A stretch of 64,000 nucleotides of DNA from Bisgaardia hudsonensis (GTDB lineage Bacteria > Pseudomonadota > Gammaproteobacteria > Enterobacterales > Pasteurellaceae). Location of the stretch: the NCBI RefSeq assembly GCF_004345785.1, contig NZ_SLXI01000004.1:1-64000 (forward strand), given 5' to 3'. Positions 8,533-18,281 of this stretch are shown here, piece after piece (position 1 is the first letter of the stretch; every line of letters begins with the position of its first letter). The position numbers and the translations under genes were made by a program. A model generated the notes under the pieces. It was not told where the DNA came from and ran no database searches. It was given only the letters and a program-made list of their open reading frames with translations.

Positions 8533-9843
8533 TTATTGTCGTTCAAATAAACTAATGCTTTCTAAGTGACTAGTATTTGGAAACATATCAATCATTGCTA
8601 CTTTTTTCAATTGATAGCCAAAGTTTAATAAAATTTCTGTATCACGAACCAATGTAGCAGGATTACAAGATACGTATAAAATCTTTTCTGCTTGTAATTG
8701 GCATAAAGCCTGTAATGCAAAAGCCGCCCCTGTTCGTGGTGGATCAAGAAGAATCTTATTAAAATGTTGTTGTCCCCATTGTTGTTGATTAAAGGGTTGA
8801 TCTAAGTTTCCTTGATAGAATTTGACATTATCGCAATGGTTTTGTTCTGCATTCTTTTCTGCTTTCATAACCATATCTGAAACACCTTCAATTCCTACCG
8901 CACTTTTTACTTTTTTACTTAATGATAAAGTGAAATTCCCCATTCCACAAAATAAATCTAACACATTATCTTCTTGGTTTAGATCCAACCAGTTTAGTGC
9001 GGTTTTTACCATTTTTTGATTAAGTGCTTTATTTACTTGAATAAAATCTCGAATATCAAAGTGTAATTTTATACCATCATCAAGTTGATAATAAGGATAT
9101 TCACCACATAAATGATGTATTTGGTAATTATCTTGTATAAATAGCATTAAATTTTGTTGTTTCGCAAAATTTATTAACAAAGTACGGTCGTTTTTTGTTA
9201 AATTTTCAGTAATGCGTAAAAGTATTGCTAGTCCATTATCTGCGGCAACTAATTCTATATGCCCTAATGTTTTTGGTAATGACCATTGCTGCAAAAGTGC
9301 GGTCAATTTTGGCAGTATTTCATTAATTTCTATTTCGATCACATCACAATGATTTATGGGTATGATTTGCTGTGAGCTTTTTTGCCGAAAACCAATATTT
9401 ACTATCTTCTTTTTTGTGTCATAGCAAATACTTAATTTAATACGACGACGATATTGCCATTGCTCTCCTATCATCATTGGCATAAATTCAATATTGGATT
9501 GCAATTTACTTAAACGTTGAAATAAGGCTTTTTGTTTTGCTTCTCTTTGTAAACTTAACGGAATATGCTGACTTTGGCAGCCTCCGCAAGATTGATAATA
9601 ACTGCATTTAGGGGATTGTCGCTGTTCGCTTAATTTCAGCCATTTTTTTACTTTCCCACGACCATATTGGCGTTTTTCTTCAATAATCGAAAATTCGACC
9701 TTTTCTTGAGGTAAAGCATTTTCAATAAACCACGTTTTACCATTTATTTTTGCAATGCCTAATCCTTGATAGTCTAAATCAATAATATCGGCGATTAAAT
9801 TTGTTTTTTGTTGCTGTTTTTTAGGGGTATAAAGTAAAACCAT
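8533..9843 (-). CDS. rlmD: 23S rRNA (uracil1939-C5)-methyltransferase RlmD
   Basis: A 436-residue protein with an N-terminal TRAM domain (LDYQGLGIAKINGKTWFIENALP), iron-sulfur ligand cysteines at about 80, 86, 89 and 166 (CSYYQSCGGC and HCDVIE), and a C-terminal SAM-dependent methyltransferase domain (LDLFCGMGNFTL). The catalytic cysteine is in ILYVSCNPATLVRD. This matches E. coli RlmD (RumA) rather than RlmC or TrmA, by length and TRAM domain. It makes m5U1939 in 23S rRNA. The start is 11 bp after the recO stop, so recO-rlmD-relA may be one transcript. Three uptake cores or near-cores fall inside it. Confidence 0.94.
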   Translation of the reverse strand: MVLLYTPKKQQQKTNLIADIIDLDYQGLGIAKINGKTWFIENALPQEKVEFSIIEEKRQYGRGKVKKWLKLSEQRQSPKCSYYQSCGGCQSQHIPLSLQREAKQKALFQRLSKLQSNIEFMPMMIGEQWQYRRRIKLSICYDTKKKIVNIGFRQKSSQQIIPINHCDVIEIEINEILPKLTALLQQWSLPKTLGHIELVAADNGLAILLRITENLTKNDRTLLINFAKQQNLMLFIQDNYQIHHLCGEYPYYQLDDGIKLHFDIRDFIQVNKALNQKMVKTALNWLDLNQEDNVLDLFCGMGNFTLSLSKKVKSAVGIEGVSDMVMKAEKNAEQNHCDNVKFYQGNLDQPFNQQQWGQQHFNKILLDPPRTGAAFALQALCQLQAEKILYVSCNPATLVRDTEILLNFGYQLKKVAMIDMFPNTSHLESISLFERQ

Positions 9844-9854
9844 TGGCGATTATC

Positions 9855-10568
9855 TTATTTATTTTGATATAAAATATGTTGACTAAATAATTCCCTACTT
9901 TTTAGCGGTTTGCCACCCAAGTAGGGTTTGAATGCAATACGAATAAAACGTTTTGCTGCTTGTAAGATGGCTTTGTCCGTAAACTCTCGTTTTTCAAAGG
10001 CAATTAATTCTCGTCCATAAAATGTTAAATTATCTTTGATTAAAGAGGCTATAAAGCCCTTTTCTTCTCGATAACGATAAGTCATTGTTTCATCTACGGG
10101 CTTACCTGAACCTGCACAATGTAAAAAATCAACGCCATAACCAATAGTGTGCAATAGCTGAAATTCAAACGTGCGTAAACTTGTTTCTAATGTATTAGGA
10201 GAGATTGCTAACCCTGTTAGACAACGTAAGTATTCTTGAAAAAGAGAAGGATAAGCTGTTTCTACTGGTAATAAGCGAGTAATTAATTCGTTGATATAAA
10301 AACCACTATAAAGTGCGGTGGTTTGTAAGGGGAGAGTAATTGCCGCCGCTTCTGCTTTGGTTAAGATTTTTAATTCCCCACGACCAGACCACCGTAGTAA
10401 TAATGGCGTAAAAGGTTGTAGTAAACTTTTTAAGGGAGAACGTTTTGATCTCGCCCCTTTGGCAAGTACAGTTAAGCGTCCTGTTTCTTCTGTAAACAGA
10501 TCCACTAATAAACTTGTTTCACTATAATCTCTACGATGTAAAACAAATCCCCTTTGCCAGTTCTCCAC
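9855..10568 (-). CDS. recO: DNA repair protein RecO
   Basis: A 237-residue RecO, the expected length. An N-terminal OB fold ([20 protein letters not shown], then [12 protein letters not shown]) is followed by a helical C-terminal domain containing [17 protein letters not shown]. RecO loads RecA onto SSB-coated gapped DNA with RecR. The start [15 protein letters not shown] is the usual RecO start. It heads a tight minus-strand run recO-rlmD-relA (gaps of 11 and 13 bp). A 20-bp palindrome lies 72 bp upstream. Identity is well supported by the whole sequence. Confidence 0.94.
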   Translation of the reverse strand: MENWQRGFVLHRRDYSETSLLVDLFTEETGRLTVLAKGARSKRSPLKSLLQPFTPLLLRWSGRGELKILTKAEAAAITLPLQTTALYSGFYINELITRLLPVETAYPSLFQEYLRCLTGLAISPNTLETSLRTFEFQLLHTIGYGVDFLHCAGSGKPVDETMTYRYREEKGFIASLIKDNLTFYGRELIAFEKREFTDKAILQAAKRFIRIAFKPYLGGKPLKSRELFSQHILYQNK

Positions 10569-10639
10569 AGCCTTTTCTCATCTGATAAATAATATTTTAT
10601 AGGTTTATTTTAACAGATTTTTGACCGCTCTTTAGGTTA

Positions 10640-10659
10640 TTCAGAAAATATTTTCTGAA
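10640..10659. promoter_or_regulatory. 20-bp perfect palindrome upstream of recO
   Basis: TTCAGAAAAT/ATTTTCTGAA lies between the end of the ABC gene pair and recO. It could be a weak terminator for the ABC genes (no clear T-run follows on the minus strand) or an operator for recO. The function is unassigned. Confidence 0.35.
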
Positions 10660-10681
10660 GTAATCGGTTTTATTTACAACG

Positions 10682-12430
10682 TTAGTTAATAGATATTTTA
10701 TTAAATGTTTGCTGTTTATTTATCATAGAGGCAAAAATACCATTTTGGGTTCTCAATACTTGTGGTGTATCATTCTCGACTATTCTTCCCGCCTCTAGGG
10801 AAATAATTCTATCTGCATTAATGATAGTTCGCATTCGATGTGCAATAATCAATACTGTTTTATTTTTTATTAACTCACTAATTGCCTGTTGAATTTTTCT
10901 CTCATTTCTTGCGTCTAAATTTGCTGTTGCCTCGTCTAATAAAATAATGGGGGCATCTTTTAATAATGCTCTAGCAATGGAAATTCTCTGACGTTCTCCT
11001 CCTGATAGTTTTTCACCATTTTCTCCTATGACTGTTTCATATCCTTTAGGTAATTTATTTATAAATTCGGTACATTGAGCCAAACGGGCGGCTTCCTTCA
11101 CTTCATCATCAGTGGCGTTTTTTCGACCAAGACGAATATTTTCCATTATACTTGTATTAAATAACACGACATCTTGAAAAACAATAGAAAAATATTTTAG
11201 TAAGATTTCTGGAGAAATTTCTTTTATGTCTTGATTTCCCAATAAAATTTGTCCTTTATCTATATCCCAAAATCTTGTAGCTAGTTTAGCAATAGTGCTT
11301 TTACCGCTACCAGATGTACCAATCAATGCGGTTATTTCGCCTTGTTTAGCGGTAAAATTAATGTTTTTTAGTGTTTTTTGATTTTCTTGATAGGAAAAAT
11401 CTACATTCTTAAATTTAATATCAAAATTATCAGGTGAAAATTCTTTTAAGCCAGTTTGACGAGACATTGAATCCATTTCTTTTATACGATTAATGCGTAC
11501 TTTTAAGTACAACAAAGCGGCAAAGTTATTCATTGTTTCAATAAATGGATCATAAATTCGCCCAATAATTATTAGAAAAACCAAATAAGAAAATAGGGTT
11601 ATTTTGTTCTCAATGAATAAAAATGCTCCAACAAAGATGATGCTTGGTAACCCCAGTTTAAGAACTACATAGGAAGAGTTTAGTAATGCTCCCCCCATTA
11701 ATTCACCTTTAATTAATTTATTTTCAAAATTATCGAGCTCTTTGTCTAGAGATTGCATGTAAGTAGATTCTTGGTTATACCCTTTAATCTCCTGTATCAT
11801 TTCTATCCCTTCTTGGATTGTTTCAGTAACAATTCTTTTTTGGTTATAAACCTCGTAATGACCATTCTCCATTCTTTTTTTGGATAAATAAAAAACTAAA
11901 AAACTAATAGGTACAACCCAAAACATTGCTAGGCTCATACGCCAATCATAAAGAAACATTGCGAAGCTAATTAATGTCATACTAATTATTGCGGCAAAAA
12001 TTTGAGGTACAGCATGTGAAAATAATCCCTCAATCTGCTCAGTATCTTCCATGATAACTGCACTTAAATCAGCAGTGTCTTTTTTACTAAAAAATGACAT
12101 CGGTAATTCACGTAATGTTTCTGCTAATTTGATACGACGTTTAGAACTTTCGGTGTATATTTTTGTATAAAGCTTTGCATAATCAATATAAGCTATCGCG
12201 TACATTATTATGAATGAAAAAATAGAGAAAATTAAATAGAACCATAAAGAGTTATCATCAGTAGAGATATTTTTTTCTAAAATATTTAAATATTCTTCTA
12301 AAAATATAAATGCCAGCATGACTGGTAACATAATACTTAGGTTTAATAATGTATGTGAGAAAATAGCAGTACGTAAGTCTTTTGCTCCAGACTCACTTAA
12401 AGCAAAATAGCGTTGAAAAAATTTAATCAT
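10682..12430 (-). CDS. Fused permease-ATPase ABC half-transporter (second of pair)
   Basis: A 582-residue half-transporter: six-helix exporter-type TMD (about residues 15-310), then an ATPase domain with Walker A IGTSGSGKST near 370-378, signature LSGGERQR near 475-482 and Walker B IILLDEAT just after. It overlaps its partner by ATGA, so the two are almost certainly co-translated and form a heterodimer. A Fur-box palindrome precedes the first gene. Exporter-fold pairs under Fur control include YbtPQ and IrtAB, which import ferric siderophores; that is a family-level analogy only. No siderophore synthesis or TonB receptor gene is in the window, so the substrate is unknown. A heme or multidrug exporter role is not excluded. 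Confidence 0.85.
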   Translation of the reverse strand: MIKFFQRYFALSESGAKDLRTAIFSHTLLNLSIMLPVMLAFIFLEEYLNILEKNISTDDNSLWFYLIFSIFSFIIMYAIAYIDYAKLYTKIYTESSKRRIKLAETLRELPMSFFSKKDTADLSAVIMEDTEQIEGLFSHAVPQIFAAIISMTLISFAMFLYDWRMSLAMFWVVPISFLVFYLSKKRMENGHYEVYNQKRIVTETIQEGIEMIQEIKGYNQESTYMQSLDKELDNFENKLIKGELMGGALLNSSYVVLKLGLPSIIFVGAFLFIENKITLFSYLVFLIIIGRIYDPFIETMNNFAALLYLKVRINRIKEMDSMSRQTGLKEFSPDNFDIKFKNVDFSYQENQKTLKNINFTAKQGEITALIGTSGSGKSTIAKLATRFWDIDKGQILLGNQDIKEISPEILLKYFSIVFQDVVLFNTSIMENIRLGRKNATDDEVKEAARLAQCTEFINKLPKGYETVIGENGEKLSGGERQRISIARALLKDAPIILLDEATANLDARNERKIQQAISELIKNKTVLIIAHRMRTIINADRIISLEAGRIVENDTPQVLRTQNGIFASMINKQQTFNKISIN

Positions 12431-14199
12431 TTTTCATCTCCAGTATTTTCCAATTTCCAATCAATTGATTGTTGATATTCCATCCACATGGTTTTATATA
12501 ATCCTTCCCGAGAAATTAATTCATCATGTGTCCCTTCTTGGATAATTTTTCCTTTATCAAGGACTAAAATTTTGTCTGCTTTTTGTACTGTATTTAAACG
12601 ATGTGCTATCATTAACGTTGTTTTATTTTTACTTAATTCAAATAAGGCTTGTTGAATTAGGTATTCATTTTCAGGGTCTGCAAATGAGGTTGCTTCATCT
12701 AAAATAATGATAGGGGCATCTTTTAAAATAGCTCGAGCTAATGCAATACGTTGCTGTTCTCCGCCAGATAGGTATATTCCATTTTTACCAATGCGTGTAT
12801 TTAATCCATCAGGGCATTTTTCAATAATATCTCTGCTTTGTGATAAATCTATGGATCTTGCTATTTCTTCCTTAGAGGCGTTAGGTTTACCGTAGATGAT
12901 ATTTTCTTTTATGGATAAGTTGAAAAGTTTTGTATTTTGAAAAACTAAAGCGATGTTTTCCATAAGAACTTTTTTAGAGAGTGTTGTGATATTGTGTCCA
13001 CCAATAAGGATTTCACCAGATTGAATATCCCAAAATCTTGCGAGTAATCGGGCAATTGTTGTCTTTCCACCTCCTGATGAACCAACTAAAGCGAGAGTTT
13101 CCCCTTCTTTAATTCTAAAACTAATGTCTTCAATAGCATTATGATCGGTATCTTTATAAGAGAAAGAAACGTTTTTAAATTCAATATCAAATTGGCTTGG
13201 GGTAATATTATTTGTTGGAAAGACCATTTGTGGATAATCAAGTATATTATCAAAACGTTCTAAAGACTGCTTTGCTAAGCTCATTGCATTTTGAAAATAC
13301 ATACTACGCATAAATAATAATGTAAAATTAGGTGCAATTAACAAATAAAAAATAAAATTATTCAAAATGAGCATTAAGTTATTTTCATTAATTGAAAAAA
13401 TAGAGAAAGGAATGAGGAAAAATGCGGCACTGTGCATCACAATCATATAAAATGCCATTGGTTTTTGCCACATAATTGTATAAGCCGAAACAATTTCTTT
13501 ATATTTAACAATGCTATCCACAAAACGTGTAAATGCGTACACACTTTGCCCAAATGTTTTTACTACAGGCATCCCCCTAACATATTCCACTGCCTCACTA
13601 CTCATATTTTCAAGGTGATCCATATATTTTTTTCTAAAATTTTCTCCTTCTTCTGTCATCATAAAACTCATTGTAATAACACCTAATAAAATAGGAATAA
13701 GTGATATTAATCCCATTTTCCAGTCTATTACAAACATAAGGATAAGAATAATTATGGGAGAAATAATAGAAGAAGCTAAATCAGGTAGTTGATGAGCTAA
13801 AAATAGATGAGTTTGACTTGTATTATCATCAATAATTTTTCGTATTTTTCCGGTTTCACGGCTATCAAAAAAGCCAAGAGGCATATTAATAATTTTACGC
13901 ATTCCCACTTTACGCATACCTACTTCCACTCGAAAAGCAGCTAAATGAGAGCAAGTTAATGATAAAAAATATAAAATCATTGAAAGGATAGCGGTTCCTA
14001 AGGTTGACCAAGCATACACAAAGACATCATCAAAGACAGGTTGAGTTTTGAATAATTCTTTTATTATCAGCCAAAGGAATATAAAAGGTAATAATCCTAG
14101 GATAGAGGATATAGCGGAAAGCAACAATGACGTAATCAGTAAACTTTTTTTATTTCCCATATAAGATGTTAGCTTCTCAAAAAAAGATTCTTTTAACAT
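12427..14199 (-). CDS. Fused permease-ATPase ABC half-transporter (first of pair)
   Basis: A 590-residue exporter-fold half-transporter. Its TMD (about 15-315) includes VEVGMRKVGMRKIINMPLGFFD, resembling the coupling-helix region of YbtP/IrtB-like proteins. The ATPase domain has Walker A GSSGGGKTT near 373-381, signature LSGGEQQR near 478-485 and Walker B IIILDEAT. It is the first gene of the pair. Its start sits 47 bp below a 31-bp Fur-box palindrome (14246-14276), which makes iron repression likely. Both ATPase sites look intact. Iron-siderophore import is my inference from the Fur box and the architecture; general export is the alternative. Confidence 0.86.
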   Translation of the reverse strand: MLKESFFEKLTSYMGNKKSLLITSLLLSAISSILGLLPFIFLWLIIKELFKTQPVFDDVFVYAWSTLGTAILSMILYFLSLTCSHLAAFRVEVGMRKVGMRKIINMPLGFFDSRETGKIRKIIDDNTSQTHLFLAHQLPDLASSIISPIIILILMFVIDWKMGLISLIPILLGVITMSFMMTEEGENFRKKYMDHLENMSSEAVEYVRGMPVVKTFGQSVYAFTRFVDSIVKYKEIVSAYTIMWQKPMAFYMIVMHSAAFFLIPFSIFSINENNLMLILNNFIFYLLIAPNFTLLFMRSMYFQNAMSLAKQSLERFDNILDYPQMVFPTNNITPSQFDIEFKNVSFSYKDTDHNAIEDISFRIKEGETLALVGSSGGGKTTIARLLARFWDIQSGEILIGGHNITTLSKKVLMENIALVFQNTKLFNLSIKENIIYGKPNASKEEIARSIDLSQSRDIIEKCPDGLNTRIGKNGIYLSGGEQQRIALARAILKDAPIIILDEATSFADPENEYLIQQALFELSKNKTTLMIAHRLNTVQKADKILVLDKGKIIQEGTHDELISREGLYKTMWMEYQQSIDWKLENTGDEK

Positions 14200-14245
14200 A
14201 ACAGTCCTCTTAATAAAAAAATATTACATATAACATAATTAGATT

Positions 14246-14276
14246 ACTATATTTGATAATGATTATCAAATATAGT
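14246..14276. promoter_or_regulatory. Fur box, 31-bp perfect palindrome
   Basis: The core GATAATGATTATC (14255-14267) is extended symmetrically to 31 bp, from ACTATATTT on the left to AAATATAGT on the right, centred on 14261. This fits the Fur consensus core. It is 47 bp upstream of the ABC pair on the minus strand and about 100 bp upstream of rsmE on the plus strand, so the ABC pair is the likelier target. Confidence 0.88.
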
Positions 14277-14379
14277 TTTAGGTATGTTTACTGGCGTATA
14301 AAATAAGTGCGGCGATATTTTTCATTGTTTTTTTATTATCTGATATGATAAGTAAAAATAATGAATATAGATAAAATAA

Positions 14380-15114
14380 ATGAGAATACCAAGAATTTAT
14401 CATCCAGAACCATTAATGAACGTAAAAGATTGTCAACTTAGTGAAGATGGAGCTAACCACGTGGGGCGTGTTTTACGTATGCAAGCCGGACAACAACTTG
14501 AATTATTTGATGGAAGTAACCATATTTATAATGCGGTAATTACTCAATCTAGTAAAAAAAATGTTGAAGTGGAGATTTTATCTCGGCAATTTGATGATCG
14601 AGAAAGTCCATTATCTATTCATTTAGGACAGGTTATTTCTCGTGGCGATCGTATGGAATTTACCATTCAAAAATCTGTTGAGTTAGGCGTAAATATAATT
14701 ACACCGCTTTGGTCAGAACGTTGTGGTGTAAAATTAGACACGGAAAGAATGGATAAGAAAATTCAGCAATGGAAAAAGATTGTTATTTCTGCTTGTGAGC
14801 AATGTGGACGTAATGTCATTCCTGAAATTCGCCCGATGATGAAATTGCAAGATTGGTGTGCTGAACAAGATAAGGCGCTAAAATTAAATCTACATCCAAG
14901 AGCAAGATATTCCATTAAAACCTTGCCTCATATTCCTAAAGAAGGTGTTCGTTTGCTGATTGGATCTGAAGGGGGCTTATCGCCACAGGAAATAGCTCAA
15001 ACTGAACAACAGGGTTTTACAGAAGTATTATTAGGAAAACGTATATTAAGAACGGAAACAGCGGCATTAACTGCAATTACTGCATTACAAGTTTGTTTTG
15101 GGGATTTAACTTAA
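14380..15114 (+). CDS. rsmE: 16S rRNA (uracil1498-N3)-methyltransferase RsmE
   Basis: A 244-residue SPOUT-family methyltransferase, the usual length. It has an N-terminal PUA-like domain ([12 protein letters not shown], then [21 protein letters not shown]) and a C-terminal knotted SAM-binding region ([14 protein letters not shown], then [16 protein letters not shown]). It makes m3U1498 in 16S rRNA. It starts a plus-strand run rsmE-yqgE-ruvX, 18 bp before yqgE, the order I recall in Haemophilus. The ATG has only a weak ribosome site in AT-rich sequence. Identity is firm. Confidence 0.94.
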   Translation: MRIPRIYHPEPLMNVKDCQLSEDGANHVGRVLRMQAGQQLELFDGSNHIYNAVITQSSKKNVEVEILSRQFDDRESPLSIHLGQVISRGDRMEFTIQKSVELGVNIITPLWSERCGVKLDTERMDKKIQQWKKIVISACEQCGRNVIPEIRPMMKLQDWCAEQDKALKLNLHPRARYSIKTLPHIPKEGVRLLIGSEGGLSPQEIAQTEQQGFTEVLLGKRILRTETAALTAITALQVCFGDLT

Positions 15115-15132
15115 TTTATCTTAGGGAATAAA

Positions 15133-15690
15133 ATGGAACTGCAACATCATTTTTTAATTGCAATGCCTCATTTAGAGGACGATTTTTTTCGACGCTCCGT
15201 CGTGTATATTTGCGAGCATAATGATCAGGGAACAATGGGCTTAGTGTTAACGCAGCCAACCGATCTTAGTTTGGCAGAGCTTTGTGCAAAAATGAATTTT
15301 ATGATGGCAAATGACCGCTATTTCCCAGATCAATTAATTCTTGCTGGTGGTCCCGTTAATCTTGAACGTGGTTTTATTTTACATAGTAAAACGAATAATG
15401 ATTTTGAGCATAGCTATAAAGTAACAGAGGATATTTATTTAACGACTTCTGCAGATGTTATTAATAGTTTTGGTACAGTCAATTCACCTGATAAGTATAT
15501 TATGGCACTAGGTTGTGCAAGTTGGTCTCCTAATCAATTAGAAATGGAAATTATCAATGGAGATTGGTTAATTGTACCTGCGACAGAACATATTCTTTTT
15601 GACATTTCCTATGATGAGCGTTGGTTTGCAGCTAATCAGTTGTTAGGTATTGAATCTGCTAATTTTTCCCATCAAATAGGGCATAGTTAA
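15133..15690 (+). CDS. yqgE: YqgE/AlgH family protein (UPF0301)
   Basis: A 185-residue member of the YqgE/AlgH family, which has no settled biochemical role. Family signatures are [20 protein letters not shown] near the N-terminus and [14 protein letters not shown] near 75-90, with the central [16 protein letters not shown]. No signal peptide or membrane helix is seen, so it is probably cytoplasmic. It ends in TAATG, overlapping the ruvX start by one base, which shows translational coupling. The yqgE-ruvX neighbourhood is widely conserved in gamma-proteobacteria. AGGG just upstream supports the start. Confidence 0.92.
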   Translation: MELQHHFLIAMPHLEDDFFRRSVVYICEHNDQGTMGLVLTQPTDLSLAELCAKMNFMMANDRYFPDQLILAGGPVNLERGFILHSKTNNDFEHSYKVTEDIYLTTSADVINSFGTVNSPDKYIMALGCASWSPNQLEMEIINGDWLIVPATEHILFDISYDERWFAANQLLGIESANFSHQIGHS

Positions 15691-16109
15691 TGAGTATTAC
15701 GGTTATTGCCTTTGATTTTGGGGTGAAAAGTATCGGTTGTGCAGTGGGGCAAAGTATAACGGGGACAGCACAATCCTTACCCGCATTTAAAGCCGTTGAT
15801 GGTATCCCTAATTGGAGTAATATTGAAAAATGTTTAAAAGATTGGAAACCTGATGTCATTGTTGTTGGTTTACCATTGAATATGAATGGAACAGAGCAAG
15901 ATATTACGGTAAGAGCGAGAAAATTTGCTAATAGATTGTATGGACGTTTTGGTATAAAAGTTGAATTACAAGATGAGCGTTTAACTACAACAGAAGCAAG
16001 GGCAGAGATTTTTCAGCGTGGTGGCTATCGAGCTTTAGAAAAAGGTAAAGTAGATGGTATTTCAGCTTGCTTAATTTTAGAAAGTTGGTTTGAAAATTAT
16101 TCTGAATAA
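15690..16109 (+). CDS. ruvX: RuvX/YqgF, RNase H-fold nuclease for rRNA maturation
   Basis: A 139-residue YqgF-type RNase H-like protein of expected length. Acidic active-site positions are in [14 protein letters not shown] near the start, a mid-chain [14 protein letters not shown] segment, and the C-terminal [14 protein letters not shown]. In E. coli YqgF is involved in 16S rRNA 5' end maturation, and the family is annotated as a putative Holliday-junction resolvase. The first base of its ATG is the last base of the yqgE stop. It is closed by the paired-uptake-sequence terminator at 16116-16155, shared with convergent gpmA. Confidence 0.92.
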   Translation: MSITVIAFDFGVKSIGCAVGQSITGTAQSLPAFKAVDGIPNWSNIEKCLKDWKPDVIVVGLPLNMNGTEQDITVRARKFANRLYGRFGIKVELQDERLTTTEARAEIFQRGGYRALEKGKVDGISACLILESWFENYSE

Positions 16110-16115
16110 AAAAAC

Positions 16116-16155
16116 ACCGCACTTTTAAGCTTTGATAGCTTGTTAAAAGTGCGGT
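16116..16155. terminator. Bidirectional terminator made of two opposed uptake sequences
   Basis: ACCGCACTTTTAA (16116-16128) pairs with TTAAAAGTGCGGT (16143-16155). A-rich sequence lies on the left and a T-run on the right, so both ruvX (+) and gpmA (-) can terminate here. Each arm contains a full 9-bp uptake core. Confidence 0.88.
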
Positions 16156-16182
16156 TATTTTTTTGTTAATTTTTAGTATTGA

Positions 16183-16866
16183 TTAAAGATAGAATTTTTC
16201 AACAAAGTTTAATTTATCATCTAATTTTAATACTAATGGCTGACCAGTTGGGATTTCAAAATCCATAATATCAGCATCAGAAATATTCATAATATGTTTT
16301 GCTAATGCACGTAATGAATTACCGTGAGCGGTAACAAGAACACGTTTGCCTGATAATAAAGCTGGTGCAATTTGATCTTCCCAGAATGGTAATACACGTT
16401 CTAAGGTTACTTTTAAGTTTTCGCCATCTGGAACAACATCTGACGGTAGATGTGCATAACGACGGTCATTATGAGCAGAATTAGGATCTTTTGGATCTAA
16501 TAATGGTGGCAATACATCATAAGAACGACGCCAAATGTGAACTTGCTCATCGCCGTGTTCTTCCGCTGCGGCTTTTTTGTCTAAACCTTGTAAGCCACCA
16601 TAATGACGTTCATTTAAACGCCAGTTTTTCACTTGAGGGATCCAAAGTTGATTAGATTCTTCTAAGACAATATTACAAGTTTTGATAGCACGAGTTAACA
16701 CAGAAGTGAAAGCGATATCAAATTCATAACCAGCATCTAATAATTTTTTACCCGCAGCTTTTGCTTCTTCAACACCACGTTCTGTTAAATTAACATCACG
16801 CCAACCAGTAAATAGGTTTTTGGCATTCCATTCACTAAATCCGTGACGAATAAAAACTAATTCCAT
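16183..16866 (-). CDS. gpmA: 2,3-bisphosphoglycerate-dependent phosphoglycerate mutase GpmA
   Basis: A 227-residue cofactor-dependent mutase. The phospho-histidine is His8 in [10 protein letters not shown], with the second catalytic histidine in [12 protein letters not shown]. The Phe after RHG replaces the more common Glu, as I remember in H. influenzae GpmA; the rest matches closely ([15 protein letters not shown]). It interconverts 3- and 2-phosphoglycerate in glycolysis. It is a single gene, convergent with ruvX and divergent from envC, with ribosome site AGGAGAT before the ATG. Length is slightly short of the enterobacterial 250 because it lacks the C-terminal tail. Confidence 0.96.
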   Translation of the reverse strand: MELVFIRHGFSEWNAKNLFTGWRDVNLTERGVEEAKAAGKKLLDAGYEFDIAFTSVLTRAIKTCNIVLEESNQLWIPQVKNWRLNERHYGGLQGLDKKAAAEEHGDEQVHIWRRSYDVLPPLLDPKDPNSAHNDRRYAHLPSDVVPDGENLKVTLERVLPFWEDQIAPALLSGKRVLVTAHGNSLRALAKHIMNISDADIMDFEIPTGQPLVLKLDDKLNFVEKFYL

Positions 16867-17054
16867 AAAAAGATCTCCTAATAATTGTGTAATAAAAAAT
16901 TACTCACTTTATAGCAAAATTTTATCCTTTTTGAAAGTAGAAACCATTGCTTTACTGATCTTTCGCAAAATTGCTTTGAAAAAATTTTAAGTAAAATTTA
17001 AGGATAAAAGAAAATAATGATATATTTACGATGATTTTTGATAAGGGATATTTT

Positions 17055-18281
17055 ATGCGTTTCTGTTTTGTGTTGAAAAAATTCAATTTATTGGTTTTCA
17101 TTTTTTTTACAATAGGGCTTTGTTTACAGGGTGCTATCGCTAGTGATTTATCTAAAATTCGCAATCAGATCCAAGAGCAAGAACAAAAAATTGCAGAGCA
17201 AAAACGTCAGCAAGACCAATTACAATCCACTTTAAAAACTCAAGAAATACAAATAAAAAATGTTATTAATCAATTATCGGCAACAGAAAGTGATTTGAAA
17301 GAAACACGACGCATTATTTCGGAAACAGAAAAACAGATAAAGGCTTTAGAAAAAAGAGAAAAACAACAAAAAGCAAAATTATCAAAACAACTTGATATGA
17401 TGTACCGTTCAGGACTTAATCCATCTGTTTTAGAGCGATTATTTTCTGAAGATGCACAAAAAGCGGAAAGAATGAAAGCTTATTATAATCATCTTAATCT
17501 TGTTCGTTTGGATTTAATTAAGGATATTGAAAAAACACAAGTTCAGTTATTGGAAAATAAAAAGGAAATTTTGCAACAACAGCAACAACAAAAAGCACAA
17601 TTAGATGAGCAAAAGAAACAGCAACAAGATTTACAAAAAATTAAAACAGAGCATCAAATAACGTTAAAAAAACTGAATCGAACATTAGCAAGAGATGAGA
17701 ATAAGCTTGAATCACTCAAAGCGAATGAAAATGCGTTACTTAAGAAAATTCAACAAGCGGAACAATTAGCAAAAGATCAAGAAAAAAGAGAAAGAGAAGC
17801 ATATACAAAGAAAAAACAGGAAGAAGAGAAAAAAAATCGCCAGCCGTATAAACCTACTGCTCAAGAAAAACAATTAATGGCAAGCACGAAAGGATTAGGG
17901 AAACCGAAGAGGCAGTATCAATATCCAGTATCAGGTAAAATCTTAAATTCTTTCGGCTCAACTCAAATGGGCGAATTAAAATGGAAAGGAATTTTTATTA
18001 AAGCGAATGCTGGTAGTACAGTTAAGGCTATTGCTGATGGGCGAGTAATTTTAGCTAATTTTCTGCAAGGATATGGTTTAATGGTGATTATTAAACACGG
18101 AGATAATGATTTAAGCTTATATGGCTTTAATCAAGAAATTTCGGTTAAAGAAGGTCAATATGTGCACGCTGGAGAAAAAATTGCTGAAGTAGGATCATCT
18201 GGAAGTCAATCAAGTTCAGGGTTATATTTTGAAATTCGCCGTAAAGGTATGCCAATGAATCCAGTAAGTTGGATAAGATAA
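17055..18281 (+). CDS. envC: Murein hydrolase activator EnvC
   Basis: I chose the ATG at 17055 because AAGGGA sits 7 bp upstream; an in-frame ATG at 17031 has no ribosome site. The 408-residue product has a signal peptide (FNLLVFIFFTIGLCLQGAIA), a long coiled coil (about residues 27-255, rich in Gln, Lys and Glu), and a C-terminal LytM/M23 domain. The catalytic motif is degenerate (SLYGFN in place of the active YAHN type), as in EnvC activators, which do not cut peptidoglycan but switch on amidases AmiA/B at the septum. It overlaps yibQ by TAATG. Confidence 0.92.
   Translation: MRFCFVLKKFNLLVFIFFTIGLCLQGAIASDLSKIRNQIQEQEQKIAEQKRQQDQLQSTLKTQEIQIKNVINQLSATESDLKETRRIISETEKQIKALEKREKQQKAKLSKQLDMMYRSGLNPSVLERLFSEDAQKAERMKAYYNHLNLVRLDLIKDIEKTQVQLLENKKEILQQQQQQKAQLDEQKKQQQDLQKIKTEHQITLKKLNRTLARDENKLESLKANENALLKKIQQAEQLAKDQEKREREAYTKKKQEEEKKNRQPYKPTAQEKQLMASTKGLGKPKRQYQYPVSGKILNSFGSTQMGELKWKGIFIKANAGSTVKAIADGRVILANFLQGYGLMVIIKHGDNDLSLYGFNQEISVKEGQYVHAGEKIAEVGSSGSQSSSGLYFEIRRKGMPMNPVSWIR

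Noticed and set aside
13432-13686. Antisense open frames inside the ABC genes and other long genes
   Set aside because: They lie wholly within well-supported genes on the other strand, with no ribosome site and no family match.
10682-14199. The ABC pair as a type I secretion system
   Set aside because: No membrane-fusion protein, outer-membrane channel or exported substrate gene is adjacent; the Fur box points elsewhere.
16114-16155. Possible small CRISPR-like or transposon inverted repeat at 16114-16155
   Set aside because: It is explained by two opposed uptake sequences forming a terminator; there are no spacers or transposase.
17031-17054. Upstream ATG at 17031 as the envC start
   Set aside because: No ribosome site; AAGGGA sits correctly before the ATG at 17055, which also begins the signal peptide.
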